Source: an uncultured Lachnospiraceae bacterium (GTDB lineage Bacteria > Bacillota > Clostridia > Lachnospirales > Lachnospiraceae). Taken from it: 64,000 nt of DNA. Positions 38,389 to 47,260 of the stretch are shown one piece after another; the stretch's first letter is position 1; every line of letters starts with the position of its first letter. Where the stretch lies: assembly GCA_948688495.1 (NCBI GenBank), contig CAPQSW010000014.1, forward strand, positions 1-64,000, in the 5' to 3' direction. Below the pieces are notes generated by a model that was not told where the DNA came from, did no database searches, and saw nothing but the letters and a program-made list of their open reading frames with translations. A program made the translations under genes and the position numbers.

Positions 38389-40308
38389 ATGATTTTAGCA
38401 TGCCAGGACATCAGCAAATCTTTTGGCACAGATGAAATCATACAACACGCGTCTTTTCATATTGAGGATCATGAGAAGGCAGCAATTGTAGGAATTAACG
38501 GAGCAGGGAAGACGACCCTGCTTCGGATTATTATGAGGGAGCTGGAAGCAGACAGCGGGGAGGTGATTCTCGCAAAGAATAAGACGATTGGTTATCTGCC
38601 CCAGAATCCTGATATAGAAGGAAACAGAACAATTTATGAGGAGGTTCTTTCTGCTAAGGAAGAACTTATTTCCATGCAGGAAACCATTATTTCCATGGAG
38701 CAGAAAATGAACAGTCTGGCTGGAAATGAGCTGGAAAGCTTTATGGAGAGTTATAACCGCTTGAATATGGAATTTGAAAGGCAGGGAGGATTATCATACA
38801 AAAGCGAGATTACAGGTGTCTTAAAGGGCCTGGGGTTTGGAGAGGAGGAATTTGGAAAGCGTATTAAGGATCTGTCCGGCGGGCAGCGTACCAGGGTCTG
38901 CCTGGGCAGGCTTCTAGTAACGAAGCCGGATGTAATCCTTCTTGACGAACCCACGAACCATCTGGATATTGGCTCAATAACCTGGTTAGAGACCTTTCTG
39001 CTGAATTATAAGGGCGCGGTGGTGATCGTCTGCCATGACCGTTATTTTCTGGACCGGGTAGTGGGCAAGGTAGTGGAACTGGACCGTCATAAGGTTGCCG
39101 TATTTCAGGGAAATTACAGCGATTATGCCGTGAAAAAGGCGCAGCTTCGGGAGGCGCAGCTCAAGCAGTATTACAACCAGCAGCGGGAAATTAAGCATCA
39201 GGAGGAAGTCATTGCAAAACTCAAATCCTTTAACCGTGAGAAGTCCATCAAACGGGCGGAGAGCCGTGAAAAGATGCTTGACAAAATTGAGCGGCTGGAT
39301 AAGCCCATGGAGGAGAATACCGACATTCATCTTTCCTTAGAGCCGCAGATTGCCAGCGGTAAAGATGTGATGAAAGTCGAGCAGTTAGCAAAATCCTACC
39401 CGGGGCAGAATCTGTTTTCCAATATTTCCTTCGAGATAAAGCGGGGGGAGCGTGTGGCACTGATTGGAGATAATGGGACAGGCAAAACGACGATCTTAAA
39501 AATCATCAATGAAATGGTGGAGGCAGACGGCGGGGCTGTGACTCTTGGTGCAAATGTACATATCGGTTACTATGACCAGGAGCATCAGGTACTTCACATG
39601 GAGAAGACATTGGTAGAGGAAATTTCAGATGAATATCCAGGTCTTACCAATACAGAAATCAGAAATGTCTTAGCGGCATTTTTGTTTACCGGGGATGATG
39701 TGTTTAAACGTATCTCGGATTTGAGCGGCGGAGAGCGCGGGCGTGTTTCACTTGCCAAACTGATGTTGTCTGAGGCAAATTTCCTGATTCTCGATGAGCC
39801 CACAAACCATTTGGACATTACTTCCAAAGAGATTTTGGAGCATGCATTGAACCGTTATACCGGAACGGTGCTATTTGTATCCCATGACCGTTATTTTATC
39901 AATAAGACGGCAACCAGAATTTTAAATCTTACAGGCCAGACCCTTGTGAATTACATCGGAAATTACGATTATTATATTGAGAAATGCAAAGAGCTAACCA
40001 GGATTTATGCGCCGGGAACGGAATCGGATGCGGTTCCCGTAAAGGAATCTGCCGGCAAGATGGACTGGAAACAGCAGAAGGAGGAACAGGCGCGGCTTAG
40101 AAAGCTTGAGAATGACCGCAAAAAAACAGAAGACGCCATTGAGGCCGCGGAGCAGCGGATAAAAGAACTGGAGGAGGCTTTTTTGGATAGCGGGATAGCC
40201 ACCAATTCTGCAAAGCTTGGGGAGCTCCACAAGGAATATGAAGAAAAACAGCAGGAACTTGAAGAATTATATGAAAACTGGGAGAAGCTGATGCAGGATT
40301 TTGATTGA
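38389..40308 (+). CDS. ABC-F family ATP-binding protein
   Basis: ATG 38389 follows GGAGGAAGCC; longer frames run into icd. 639 residues with two ABC domains and no membrane segment. Domain 1: Walker A GINGAGKTTLL, signature LSGGQRTRV, LLDEPTNHLD. Domain 2: GDNGTGKTTIL, LSGGERGRV, LDEPTNHLD. The linker between them (about 240-310) is a charged helical arm, and the C-terminus (about 555-639) is a coiled coil of the Uup/YdiF kind. ABC-F proteins act on the ribosome; some give antibiotic resistance, but the arm here cannot be assigned to a resistance class by eye. Confidence 0.93.
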   Translation: MILACQDISKSFGTDEIIQHASFHIEDHEKAAIVGINGAGKTTLLRIIMRELEADSGEVILAKNKTIGYLPQNPDIEGNRTIYEEVLSAKEELISMQETIISMEQKMNSLAGNELESFMESYNRLNMEFERQGGLSYKSEITGVLKGLGFGEEEFGKRIKDLSGGQRTRVCLGRLLVTKPDVILLDEPTNHLDIGSITWLETFLLNYKGAVVIVCHDRYFLDRVVGKVVELDRHKVAVFQGNYSDYAVKKAQLREAQLKQYYNQQREIKHQEEVIAKLKSFNREKSIKRAESREKMLDKIERLDKPMEENTDIHLSLEPQIASGKDVMKVEQLAKSYPGQNLFSNISFEIKRGERVALIGDNGTGKTTILKIINEMVEADGGAVTLGANVHIGYYDQEHQVLHMEKTLVEEISDEYPGLTNTEIRNVLAAFLFTGDDVFKRISDLSGGERGRVSLAKLMLSEANFLILDEPTNHLDITSKEILEHALNRYTGTVLFVSHDRYFINKTATRILNLTGQTLVNYIGNYDYYIEKCKELTRIYAPGTESDAVPVKESAGKMDWKQQKEEQARLRKLENDRKKTEDAIEAAEQRIKELEEAFLDSGIATNSAKLGELHKEYEEKQQELEELYENWEKLMQDFD

Positions 40309-40369
40309 TGAATTTTTTGGGAAGTGTTATACTGGGAAAGGTATGAGAGCAGCAATTGGAGGAAAAGCG

Positions 40370-41014
40370 ATGGGAAAGGAAATATCCCAGGCGGTTGTCC
40401 GTAGAATGCCAAGATATTACAGATATTTGGGAGAGCTTCTGGACGATGGCGTGGAACGGATTTCATCCAATGACCTGAGTGCAAGGATGCGTGTCACTGC
40501 ATCGCAGATCCGACAGGATTTGAATAATTTTGGCGGCTTTGGACAGCAGGGCTATGGATATAATGTGAAGTATCTCTATGATGAAATTGGAAATATTTTA
40601 GGAATTAACCAGCGGCACAATATGATTGTAATTGGTGCAGGTAATTTAGGACAGGCGCTTGCCAATTATGTGAATTTTGAAAAGCGGGGATTTGTAATTA
40701 TCGGTCTCTTTGACGTGGATCCTGCATTAAAAGGTACTTCTGTAAGGGATATCAAGGTACGTATGATGGATGAACTGGAAACATTTGTAAAGGAGCAGCC
40801 GGTAGATATTGCCGCACTTACTATGCCCAAAGGGCATGCCAAACAAATTGCAGCTGCGCTGGTAGATTTGGGAATTAACGCTATTTGGAATTTTGCACAT
40901 TTGGATTTAGAGCTTCCGGAGGATGTGGTTGTGGAAAATGTGCATCTCTCGGAGAGTTTGATGCAGTTGTCTTATAATATTGCAAACCAGAAAAAATTAA
41001 TGAATAAGAAGTGA
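40370..41014 (+). CDS. rex: Redox-sensing transcriptional repressor Rex
   Basis: ATG 40370 follows GGAGGAAAAGCG. 214 residues, the normal length. The N-terminal winged helix (about 1-80) contains ISSNDLSARMRVTASQIRQD and the conserved NNFGGFGQQGYGY. The NADH-binding Rossmann domain has VIGAGNLGQALANY and GLFDVDP; TMPKGHAKQIA and WNFAHLDLELPE complete the family pattern. It represses fermentation and NADH-reoxidation genes when NADH is low. No Rex operator was recognised in this window. Confidence 0.97.
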   Translation: MGKEISQAVVRRMPRYYRYLGELLDDGVERISSNDLSARMRVTASQIRQDLNNFGGFGQQGYGYNVKYLYDEIGNILGINQRHNMIVIGAGNLGQALANYVNFEKRGFVIIGLFDVDPALKGTSVRDIKVRMMDELETFVKEQPVDIAALTMPKGHAKQIAAALVDLGINAIWNFAHLDLELPEDVVVENVHLSESLMQLSYNIANQKKLMNKK

Positions 41015-41019
41015 TTATA

Positions 41020-41634
41020 ATGGGAAAGAAGAAACAAACAATGCCTTTATTTGGGCAGATGCTGCGTGGAAAGAAAATACCGCTGTTGATTTTGGACCAG
41101 AAATGGCATCAGCTATTTTTGGAAGATAGCAAGCCAAAAGAGATAGAAAGGCTGGAGCAGAAGCTGAACAAACAGCTTGCAACGCAGGGCAGGTACAATC
41201 AGGAATTGAAAGATTTAAAGGTCCTAAAGACAAAGCTGATGAAAAATATTGTAATCAATATGGACGAGATAGGTGAGCATGGACAGGAGACGAAGAAGCT
41301 TCAGGAGGACCGCCGCCTTATCACAGAGATCAATGATAAGATGGAGGATAGGGAGGCCGAACTTGGGAAACTGCAGGAGGAGATGGAGGAGAGTAACCTG
41401 CTTCTGATGACAGAGACCATGGAATACTGCTATCGTATTATGAACAGCAATGAGAGTGAGCGGGAACAATTGATTGTTAAGATAGCGCAGTTGCGCACAG
41501 AGCTCAAGACCAGGATTTACCGGCGTGAGGCGATCGAGGAGCAGAATAAGGGAATTTATGCATACCTGCATGATATTTTTGGACCACAGATATTAGAAAC
41601 CTTTGATTTAAAGTATGAAGATGAGTACAAATAA
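41020..41634 (+). CDS. Coiled-coil protein, unknown function
   Basis: 204 residues from ATG 41020, five bases after the rex stop. About residues 40-185 are predicted coiled coil with regular Glu/Lys/Leu heptads (IERLEQKLNKQLATQ, LGKLQEEMEESNLLLM), flanked by a short basic N-terminus and an acidic C-terminal tail. No signal peptide or catalytic motif. It sits between rex and nnrD/E, which share no obvious function with it. Not recognised; a structural or adaptor role is possible. Confidence 0.75.
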   Translation: MGKKKQTMPLFGQMLRGKKIPLLILDQKWHQLFLEDSKPKEIERLEQKLNKQLATQGRYNQELKDLKVLKTKLMKNIVINMDEIGEHGQETKKLQEDRRLITEINDKMEDREAELGKLQEEMEESNLLLMTETMEYCYRIMNSNESEREQLIVKIAQLRTELKTRIYRREAIEEQNKGIYAYLHDIFGPQILETFDLKYEDEYK

Positions 41635-41652
41635 ACAGTTGTGGAGAAAAAA

Positions 41653-43176
41653 GTGAAGATTATAGTTGACAGCACACAGATGAAACAGTGCGATAAAAAT
41701 ACCATAGAATATTTTGGAGTTCCATCCCTGGTATTAATGGAGCGCGCTGCTTTAAGTGTCGTAGAAGAAATGGAACACTGCTATATGGTATCTTCTTCAA
41801 AAAAGGAGATACTTCTGGTTTGCGGATATGGCAATAACGGCGGGGACGGGCTGGCGGCAGCAAGGATGCTCTGGCAGAAGGGCTGTTTTGTCACAGTTGT
41901 TATGCCGCCGGAGGCAAAAAGGGTATCACCAGAGACGAAGGTGCAGTTGTCTATACTGGAGAAATATCAAATCCCTGTTCTTCATCAGATACCGGATAAA
42001 CCCTTTGGACTGGTGGTGGATGCATTATTTGGAATTGGGCTGACCAGGGAACTAACCGGAATCTACCGGGAATTTGTCATGAAGATGAACGAGATGGATG
42101 CAGTCAAAGTGGCGATAGACATTCCATCAGGAATTCACGGAGACAGCGGGGCAGTGATGGGTGTTGGCTTTTATGCAGATTTGACAGTGACATTTGCATT
42201 TATGAAGCTTGGACTGCTGTTGTTTCCAGGGGCGCAGTATGCTGGCAGGGTTATCAGAAAAGAGATTGGCATTGATTCTCACAGTTTTCTTTCGGAATTG
42301 CCGCAGGTATTCTGTTTAGACAGGTCAGACCTTGCAAGTATCCCTTCGCGTAAGGTGCGCTCCAATAAGGGAAGCTATGGAAAAGTCCTTACCATTGCAG
42401 GAGGGAAAAATATGGCAGGGGCAGCGTTTTTAAGCGCGAAGGCTTCTTACCTTACAGGGACAGGACTTGTAAAGGTTCTGACGCCAGAGGAGAATCGTAT
42501 CATTTTGCGGCAGCTTCTTCCAGAGGCAATTCTGGAAACATATGAGCAGACAGCAGACAATTTAGAAGATTTTTCCATTGGGTTAACAAATAATCTTAAG
42601 AAGTGTATTTCGTGGGCGTCTGTCATTGTTGCAGGTCCCGGCCTTGGTACAAAGGCACTTGTATCGGATGTCATCCGAATCGTTTTAATGAATGCCGCAG
42701 TGCCGGTCATTCTGGATGCAGATGGATTAAACAGTATATCTGCCCATCCCCATTGGCTTTTAGAGGCAAAAAGCACTGTAATTGTGACACCGCATCTGGG
42801 CGAAATGGCGCGGCTTACTGGAAAGGACATAAAAGCGATACAAAATAATCTAATGGAGACAGCATGTGAGTTTGCGAGAGAGTATCATGTGATATGTGTG
42901 TTAAAAGATGCAAGGACAATTACTGCGCTGCCCGATGGCAGAGTATGGGTAAATACCAGCGGAAATAACGGCATGGCTACAGCGGGGGCAGGGGACGTGC
43001 TTACAGGGGTTATTGCCGGCCTGGTTGGGCAGGGCATGGAGCCGGAGTTGGCTGCTCCTGTGGGAGTATATCTTCATGGGGCCGCCGGGGACGTCATGGC
43101 GGCTGAGAAAGGGGCTTACAGCCTGATGGCACAGGATATTCTGGATGGAATAGTACATGTGCTTGCGGATGGATAA
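41653..43176 (+). CDS. nnrD: Bifunctional NAD(P)H-hydrate epimerase/dehydratase
   Basis: GTG 41653 with GGAG six bases before it is the likeliest start (MKIIVDSTQMKQCDKN); a GTG at 41641 lacks a site. 507 residues. The N-terminal epimerase domain (about 1-210) has CGYGNNGGDGLAAARML. The C-terminal dehydratase domain (about 225-500) has KGSYGKVLTIAGGKNMAGAA and NTSGNNGMATAGAGDVLTGV. It repairs damaged NADH and NADPH hydrates using ADP or ATP. Located in a cluster with rex, alr and mazF. Confidence 0.95.
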   Translation: MKIIVDSTQMKQCDKNTIEYFGVPSLVLMERAALSVVEEMEHCYMVSSSKKEILLVCGYGNNGGDGLAAARMLWQKGCFVTVVMPPEAKRVSPETKVQLSILEKYQIPVLHQIPDKPFGLVVDALFGIGLTRELTGIYREFVMKMNEMDAVKVAIDIPSGIHGDSGAVMGVGFYADLTVTFAFMKLGLLLFPGAQYAGRVIRKEIGIDSHSFLSELPQVFCLDRSDLASIPSRKVRSNKGSYGKVLTIAGGKNMAGAAFLSAKASYLTGTGLVKVLTPEENRIILRQLLPEAILETYEQTADNLEDFSIGLTNNLKKCISWASVIVAGPGLGTKALVSDVIRIVLMNAAVPVILDADGLNSISAHPHWLLEAKSTVIVTPHLGEMARLTGKDIKAIQNNLMETACEFAREYHVICVLKDARTITALPDGRVWVNTSGNNGMATAGAGDVLTGVIAGLVGQGMEPELAAPVGVYLHGAAGDVMAAEKGAYSLMAQDILDGIVHVLADG

Positions 43177-43256
43177 AAGGTCTGGATATCAATGAGACAG
43201 TGCATGCGGTCTACAGGCAGGAGGAGTATCAAGGTGGTAAGAAAGGAAGTCTTGGC

Positions 43257-44426
43257 ATGAGAACATACAGCAGAGTCTATGCACAGATAGATTTGGATGC
43301 CATTCTCCACAACATGGAGCAGATGCGTCAAAGTATCAGCAGGAAAACGAAGATCATGGGCGTAATCAAGGCAGATGGTTATGGACATGGGGCAATACCG
43401 ATTGGACGGGAGCTGGAGAAGCTTGACGTTACCTGGGGGTATGCTGTGGCAACAGTAGAAGAAGCGGAAATTCTTTACAGAAACGGCCTGAGGAAACCGA
43501 TTCTGACATTGGGGGCATGTTTTCCCGAGAATTTTTTTGCACTTGCAGATAAGCGTATCCGGGCAACCGTATATTCTTTGAGGCAGGCACAGCAGATGGA
43601 AGAATTTGCCGCAAAAAACGGAAAACAGATCATCATACATGTTAAGATAGATACGGGATTAAGCCGTCTGGGTTTTCAGGTCACGAAAGGGGCAGCAGAT
43701 GAAATTGCACAAATTTTTCATATGCCGCATATTTTAATGGAGGGAATGTTTACGCATTTTGCAAAGGCAGACGCCAGGGATAAAACCATGGCAAATGAGC
43801 AGATGGATAGGTTTGGGCAGATGAAAGATATGCTTTTGGAGCGCGGGATAACGGTTCCTATGATTCACTGTTCCAACAGCGCGGCCATTATAGATATGCC
43901 AAAGGCAAATATGGACGTGGTGCGTGCTGGAATCAGCCTGTATGGCATGTGGCCGTCAGATGAAGTAAACAAAGAAAATATAAATCTGGCACCGGCATTG
44001 GCGTTAAAGAGCCGGATCGTTTTCTTAAAGGAGTTAGAAGCTGGGAGGACCATCAGTTATGGGGCGACTTATGAGACGACAAAAAAACAACGGATAGCAA
44101 CCATACCGGTTGGTTATGGAGACGGATATCCCAGAAGCCTTTCCGGCAAAGGGTATGTGCTGATACACGGCATGCGGGCTCCAATCTGTGGCAGGATCTG
44201 TATGGATCAGTTTATGGCAGACGTCACCCATATCCCGGAGGCAGAGGAGGGAGATGAGGTAGTACTGGCAGGTACGGATGGCAGTGAAAGCATTTCCCTG
44301 GAGGAATTAGGGGAGCTTTCCGGTAGGTTTAACTATGAATTTGCCTGTGATCTGGGCAAACGTATTCCGCGTGTTTATGTCAAGGGAGGCAGGGTTGTAG
44401 AAACAAAGGACTATTTTGGAGAGTAA
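43257..44426 (+). CDS. alr: Alanine racemase
   Basis: ATG 43257 follows AAAGGAAG; an upstream frame to 43200 has no support. 389 residues. The PLP lysine is in VIKADGYGHGA (about residue 37), the second catalytic Tyr region reads SYGATYETTK, and VGYGDGYPRSL matches the family. It makes D-alanine for peptidoglycan. The next gene, 69 bp later, is mazF, the same order as alr-ndoAI-ndoA in Bacillus except that the antitoxin gene is missing. Confidence 0.97.
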   Translation: MRTYSRVYAQIDLDAILHNMEQMRQSISRKTKIMGVIKADGYGHGAIPIGRELEKLDVTWGYAVATVEEAEILYRNGLRKPILTLGACFPENFFALADKRIRATVYSLRQAQQMEEFAAKNGKQIIIHVKIDTGLSRLGFQVTKGAADEIAQIFHMPHILMEGMFTHFAKADARDKTMANEQMDRFGQMKDMLLERGITVPMIHCSNSAAIIDMPKANMDVVRAGISLYGMWPSDEVNKENINLAPALALKSRIVFLKELEAGRTISYGATYETTKKQRIATIPVGYGDGYPRSLSGKGYVLIHGMRAPICGRICMDQFMADVTHIPEAEEGDEVVLAGTDGSESISLEELGELSGRFNYEFACDLGKRIPRVYVKGGRVVETKDYFGE

Positions 44427-44495
44427 ACCTGAATACACACGAAGAAATTGGGAAGAATAGGAAAATAACCTATAGAGTTTTGGAGTGTGAGAAAA

Positions 44496-44843
44496 GTGAT
44501 TATTCATAGAGGAGATATTTATTATGCAGACCTGCGCCCGGTGGTGGGCTCGGAACAGGGAGGGATTCGTCCGGTCCTGATTATACAAAATGATGTTGGC
44601 AACCGGCACAGTCCTACCGTAATCTGTGCGGCCATTACATCAAAGATGAATAAGGCAAAGCTTCCTACCCATGTAGAGCTGGAGGCGGGAAAATATGACC
44701 TGGTAAAAGATTCTGTTGTCCTTTTAGAGCAGCTAAGGACAATTGACAAACAGAGATTGAAAGATAAAATCTGCCGTCTTGACAGTGAAATATTAAAAAG
44801 AGTGGACAGAGCACTTGAAATCAGTCTTGAATTGTATACATAA
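44496..44843 (+). CDS. mazF: MazF/PemK-family endoribonuclease toxin without adjacent antitoxin
   Basis: GTG 44496 ([16 protein letters not shown]) is preferred: TTGGAG lies ten bases upstream and this start matches the family; GTG 44487 is one base from that site. 115 residues, full length. [25 protein letters not shown] and AAITSK are the family motifs including the catalytic Arg and Thr region. MazF cuts mRNA at short motifs. Only 69 bp separate it from alr and no MazE-like ORF lies there or just downstream. Confidence 0.93.
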   Translation: MIIHRGDIYYADLRPVVGSEQGGIRPVLIIQNDVGNRHSPTVICAAITSKMNKAKLPTHVELEAGKYDLVKDSVVLLEQLRTIDKQRLKDKICRLDSEILKRVDRALEISLELYT

Positions 44844-44846
44844 ATC

Positions 44847-44875
44847 TTGACTAATATACGGCAAAATGGTATATT
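44847..44875 (+). promoter_or_regulatory. Promoter of CBS-domain membrane protein gene
   Basis: TTGACT (44847-44852) and TATATT (44870-44875) with 17-bp spacing, just after the mazF stop and 55 bp before the next start. Confidence 0.65.
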
Positions 44876-44929
44876 TCAAGTGTTTGCTGGAATCAGCGGA
44901 AAGTACAAAGAGAAAAAGGAGTAGTGAGA

Positions 44930-46267
44930 ATGGATGATGGCGGTAGTCCGGCCATAGGGTTATTGGCTTTTTTGGTGTTGACAGTAATAAATGGGCTCTT
45001 ATATGGTTTTCTTACAGCTTTGGAGGAAACTAGTGAAAGTCAGATACACAAGCGGGCGGACGAAGGAAACAAACATGCGGCATGGCTGACCACGGTGAAG
45101 GCTGATCCCTATAAGGTCAGACATTCTATCCAGATTATAATGACATTTGTCAGCAGTATTTTCGGAATTTATCTGATACGTTTGCTGGGAATTGCCTTTA
45201 TGCGGAGTTTTCTGAATGAAAAAGCGGCAGTTTATCTGCATATTTTATGTTATGTGATTGCTGCTGTGCTGGGGATTTTTCTGTTTGCTGTGCTGGGAAT
45301 TATTGCGCCACAAAAGGTTGCGGCAAGAAAGTCTGAAAAATGGCTGTTTGCCGTGGCAGGGATTGTGCGCGGGATGGTTAGTGTCATAAAGCCTTATATG
45401 GTGTTAGCAGAAGCGGTGTCAAATCTTACTGCGCGTATTGCCGGGGTAGATCCAAATGCCAGTTTTGATGACGTGACTGAGGAGGAAATTATCTCCATGG
45501 TCAATGAGGGGCATGAACAGGGGGTGCTTCAGGCGAGTGAGGCAGAGATGATTCACAATATTTTTGAATTTGACGATAAGGAAGCCAAGGATATCATGAC
45601 CCACCGCAAGAATATTGCCGTGGTGGACGCCCATATGCAATTGTATGAGGTGCTGGAATTTGTTCTAAATGGGAATAATTCACGTTTTCCGGTTTACCGG
45701 GAGGACATTGACAACATTGTCGGCGTGATACATATGAAAGACGTGATGATTGAAAGCCGTAAGGAAGAATACCTGAACTGGAGGGTGCAGGATATTCCGG
45801 GACTGGTGCGGGAGGCTGTGTTCATTCCTGAGACGAGGAATATCAACGATCTGTTTAAGATGATGCAGTCACAGAAGAACCATATGGTGATCGTGGTGGA
45901 TGAGTATGGGCAGACAGCGGGAATCGTAGCAATGGAGGATATTCTGGAAGAAATTGTAGGAAATATCTTTGATGAGTACGATGAAGAGGACACTGCGATT
46001 GTCCATCAGGAAGACGGGAGCTATCTCATGAGCGGGATGGCGTCTTTTGATGAGGTGTGCGATGTCTTGCAGATCTCCGTGGACGAACAGGAATTTGATA
46101 CGCTCAATGGATTTTTGATTTCCCTGATTGGTAAGATTCCGGCGGACCATGAGAGGTTTCAGTTGGAATACCAGGGATGGAATTTTGAGGTATCGGCGGT
46201 AAGGGATAAGATAATCCATACAGTAAAAGTTACAAGTTGTCCCCGGCAGGAGGACGAAGCAGGGTAG
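44930..46267 (+). CDS. CNNM/CorC-type membrane protein with CBS pair
   Basis: ATG 44930 is eight bases after AAAAAGGAG; GTG 44924 is too close. 445 residues. Domains: a DUF21/CNNM transmembrane part (about 1-190, four hydrophobic segments), a pair of CBS domains (about 210-340; IMTHRKNIAVVDAHMQ and MVIVVDEYGQTAGIVAMEDI) and a CorC_HlyC transporter-associated domain (about 350-435). The family is often called hemolysin C-like but is thought to move or regulate Mg2+ or Co2+. Followed 83 bp later by yebC. Confidence 0.9.
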   Translation: MDDGGSPAIGLLAFLVLTVINGLLYGFLTALEETSESQIHKRADEGNKHAAWLTTVKADPYKVRHSIQIIMTFVSSIFGIYLIRLLGIAFMRSFLNEKAAVYLHILCYVIAAVLGIFLFAVLGIIAPQKVAARKSEKWLFAVAGIVRGMVSVIKPYMVLAEAVSNLTARIAGVDPNASFDDVTEEEIISMVNEGHEQGVLQASEAEMIHNIFEFDDKEAKDIMTHRKNIAVVDAHMQLYEVLEFVLNGNNSRFPVYREDIDNIVGVIHMKDVMIESRKEEYLNWRVQDIPGLVREAVFIPETRNINDLFKMMQSQKNHMVIVVDEYGQTAGIVAMEDILEEIVGNIFDEYDEEDTAIVHQEDGSYLMSGMASFDEVCDVLQISVDEQEFDTLNGFLISLIGKIPADHERFQLEYQGWNFEVSAVRDKIIHTVKVTSCPRQEDEAG

Positions 46268-46350
46268 CGCATGCAGCAGTTGGTTTTGCACAGCGAAAAT
46301 AAAAGGCAGAAAATTACTTACTATAACAAGAAGAGAAAAGAGGAGAAAAC

Positions 46351-47079
46351 ATGTCAGGACATTCTAAGTTTGCAAATATCAAACATAAAAAAGAAAAAAA
46401 TGATGCGGCAAAAGGTAAGATTTTTACAATTATCGGAAGGGAACTTGCAGTTGCAGTGAAGGAAGGCGGTCCAGATCCGGCGAATAACAGCAAATTGAGG
46501 GATGTGATTGCCAAGGCGAAGGCAAACAATATGCCCAATGATACGATTGACCGCGGGATTAAGAAGGCTGCCGGGGATGCGGGTTCCGTGAACTATGAGT
46601 TTGTGTCTTATGAGGGCTATGGACCGAATGGGACGGCGATTATCGTAGATGCGCTGACGGATAACAAGAACCGTACGGCTGCAAATGTCAGAAGTGCATT
46701 TACCAAAGGATATGGAAATGTCGGGACTCCCGGCTGTGTATCTTATATGTTTGACAAGAAAGGCCAGATTATCATCGACAAAGAAGAATGTGAGATGGAA
46801 GCAGATGATTTGATGATGACTGCGTTAGACGCGGGCGCGGAGGACTTTGGCGAGGAGGAGGACAGCTATGAGGTGATTACTGCCCCAGATGATTTTAGCA
46901 GCGTTCGAGAGAAATTGGAGGAAGCAGGCATTACCATGGCGTCGGCAGAGGTGACGATGATTCCGCAGACCTGGGTAGAGCTTACCGATGAGACAGCGAT
47001 TAAGAATTTGCAGAAGACGCTGGACCTTCTGGATGAGGATGATGATGTCCAGGCAGTGTACCATAACTGGGACGAGTAA
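46351..47079 (+). CDS. yebC: YebC/PmpR-family protein
   Basis: 242 residues, full length. The N-terminal signature [20 protein letters not shown] and [17 protein letters not shown] is diagnostic, and the C-terminus ([19 protein letters not shown]) matches the family. Family members act as transcription regulators or, as shown for related YebC/TACO1 proteins, as translation factors that help ribosomes through difficult peptide stretches. AAGAGGAGAAAAC precedes the ATG. Confidence 0.96.
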   Translation: MSGHSKFANIKHKKEKNDAAKGKIFTIIGRELAVAVKEGGPDPANNSKLRDVIAKAKANNMPNDTIDRGIKKAAGDAGSVNYEFVSYEGYGPNGTAIIVDALTDNKNRTAANVRSAFTKGYGNVGTPGCVSYMFDKKGQIIIDKEECEMEADDLMMTALDAGAEDFGEEEDSYEVITAPDDFSSVREKLEEAGITMASAEVTMIPQTWVELTDETAIKNLQKTLDLLDEDDDVQAVYHNWDE

Positions 47080-47116
47080 TCCTGGTGGGCGAATTTTATA
47101 TTGGAGCGAAAAGAAA

Positions 47117-47149
47117 TGGCATTCCAAAGACAGGAGTGTCATTTTTTAC
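47117..47149 (+). terminator. Probable terminator after yebC
   Basis: TGGCATTCC pairs with GGAGTGTCA (two wobble pairs) and is followed by TTTTTT. Confidence 0.65.
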
Positions 47150-47260
47150 GTTTGCTCTGTGATAAATATACAAAAATTGTTGCCAAAAGTTGAAATTTCT
47201 GTTGATTTTTTACCATCATACGGTTTATAATTATGATAAAAAAATGGGAGGGATATTTTT

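Noticed and set aside
40301..41014. Nearby Rex operators (TTGTTAA-N4-TTAACAA type)
   Set aside because: No convincing match was found by eye in the intergenic regions of the window.
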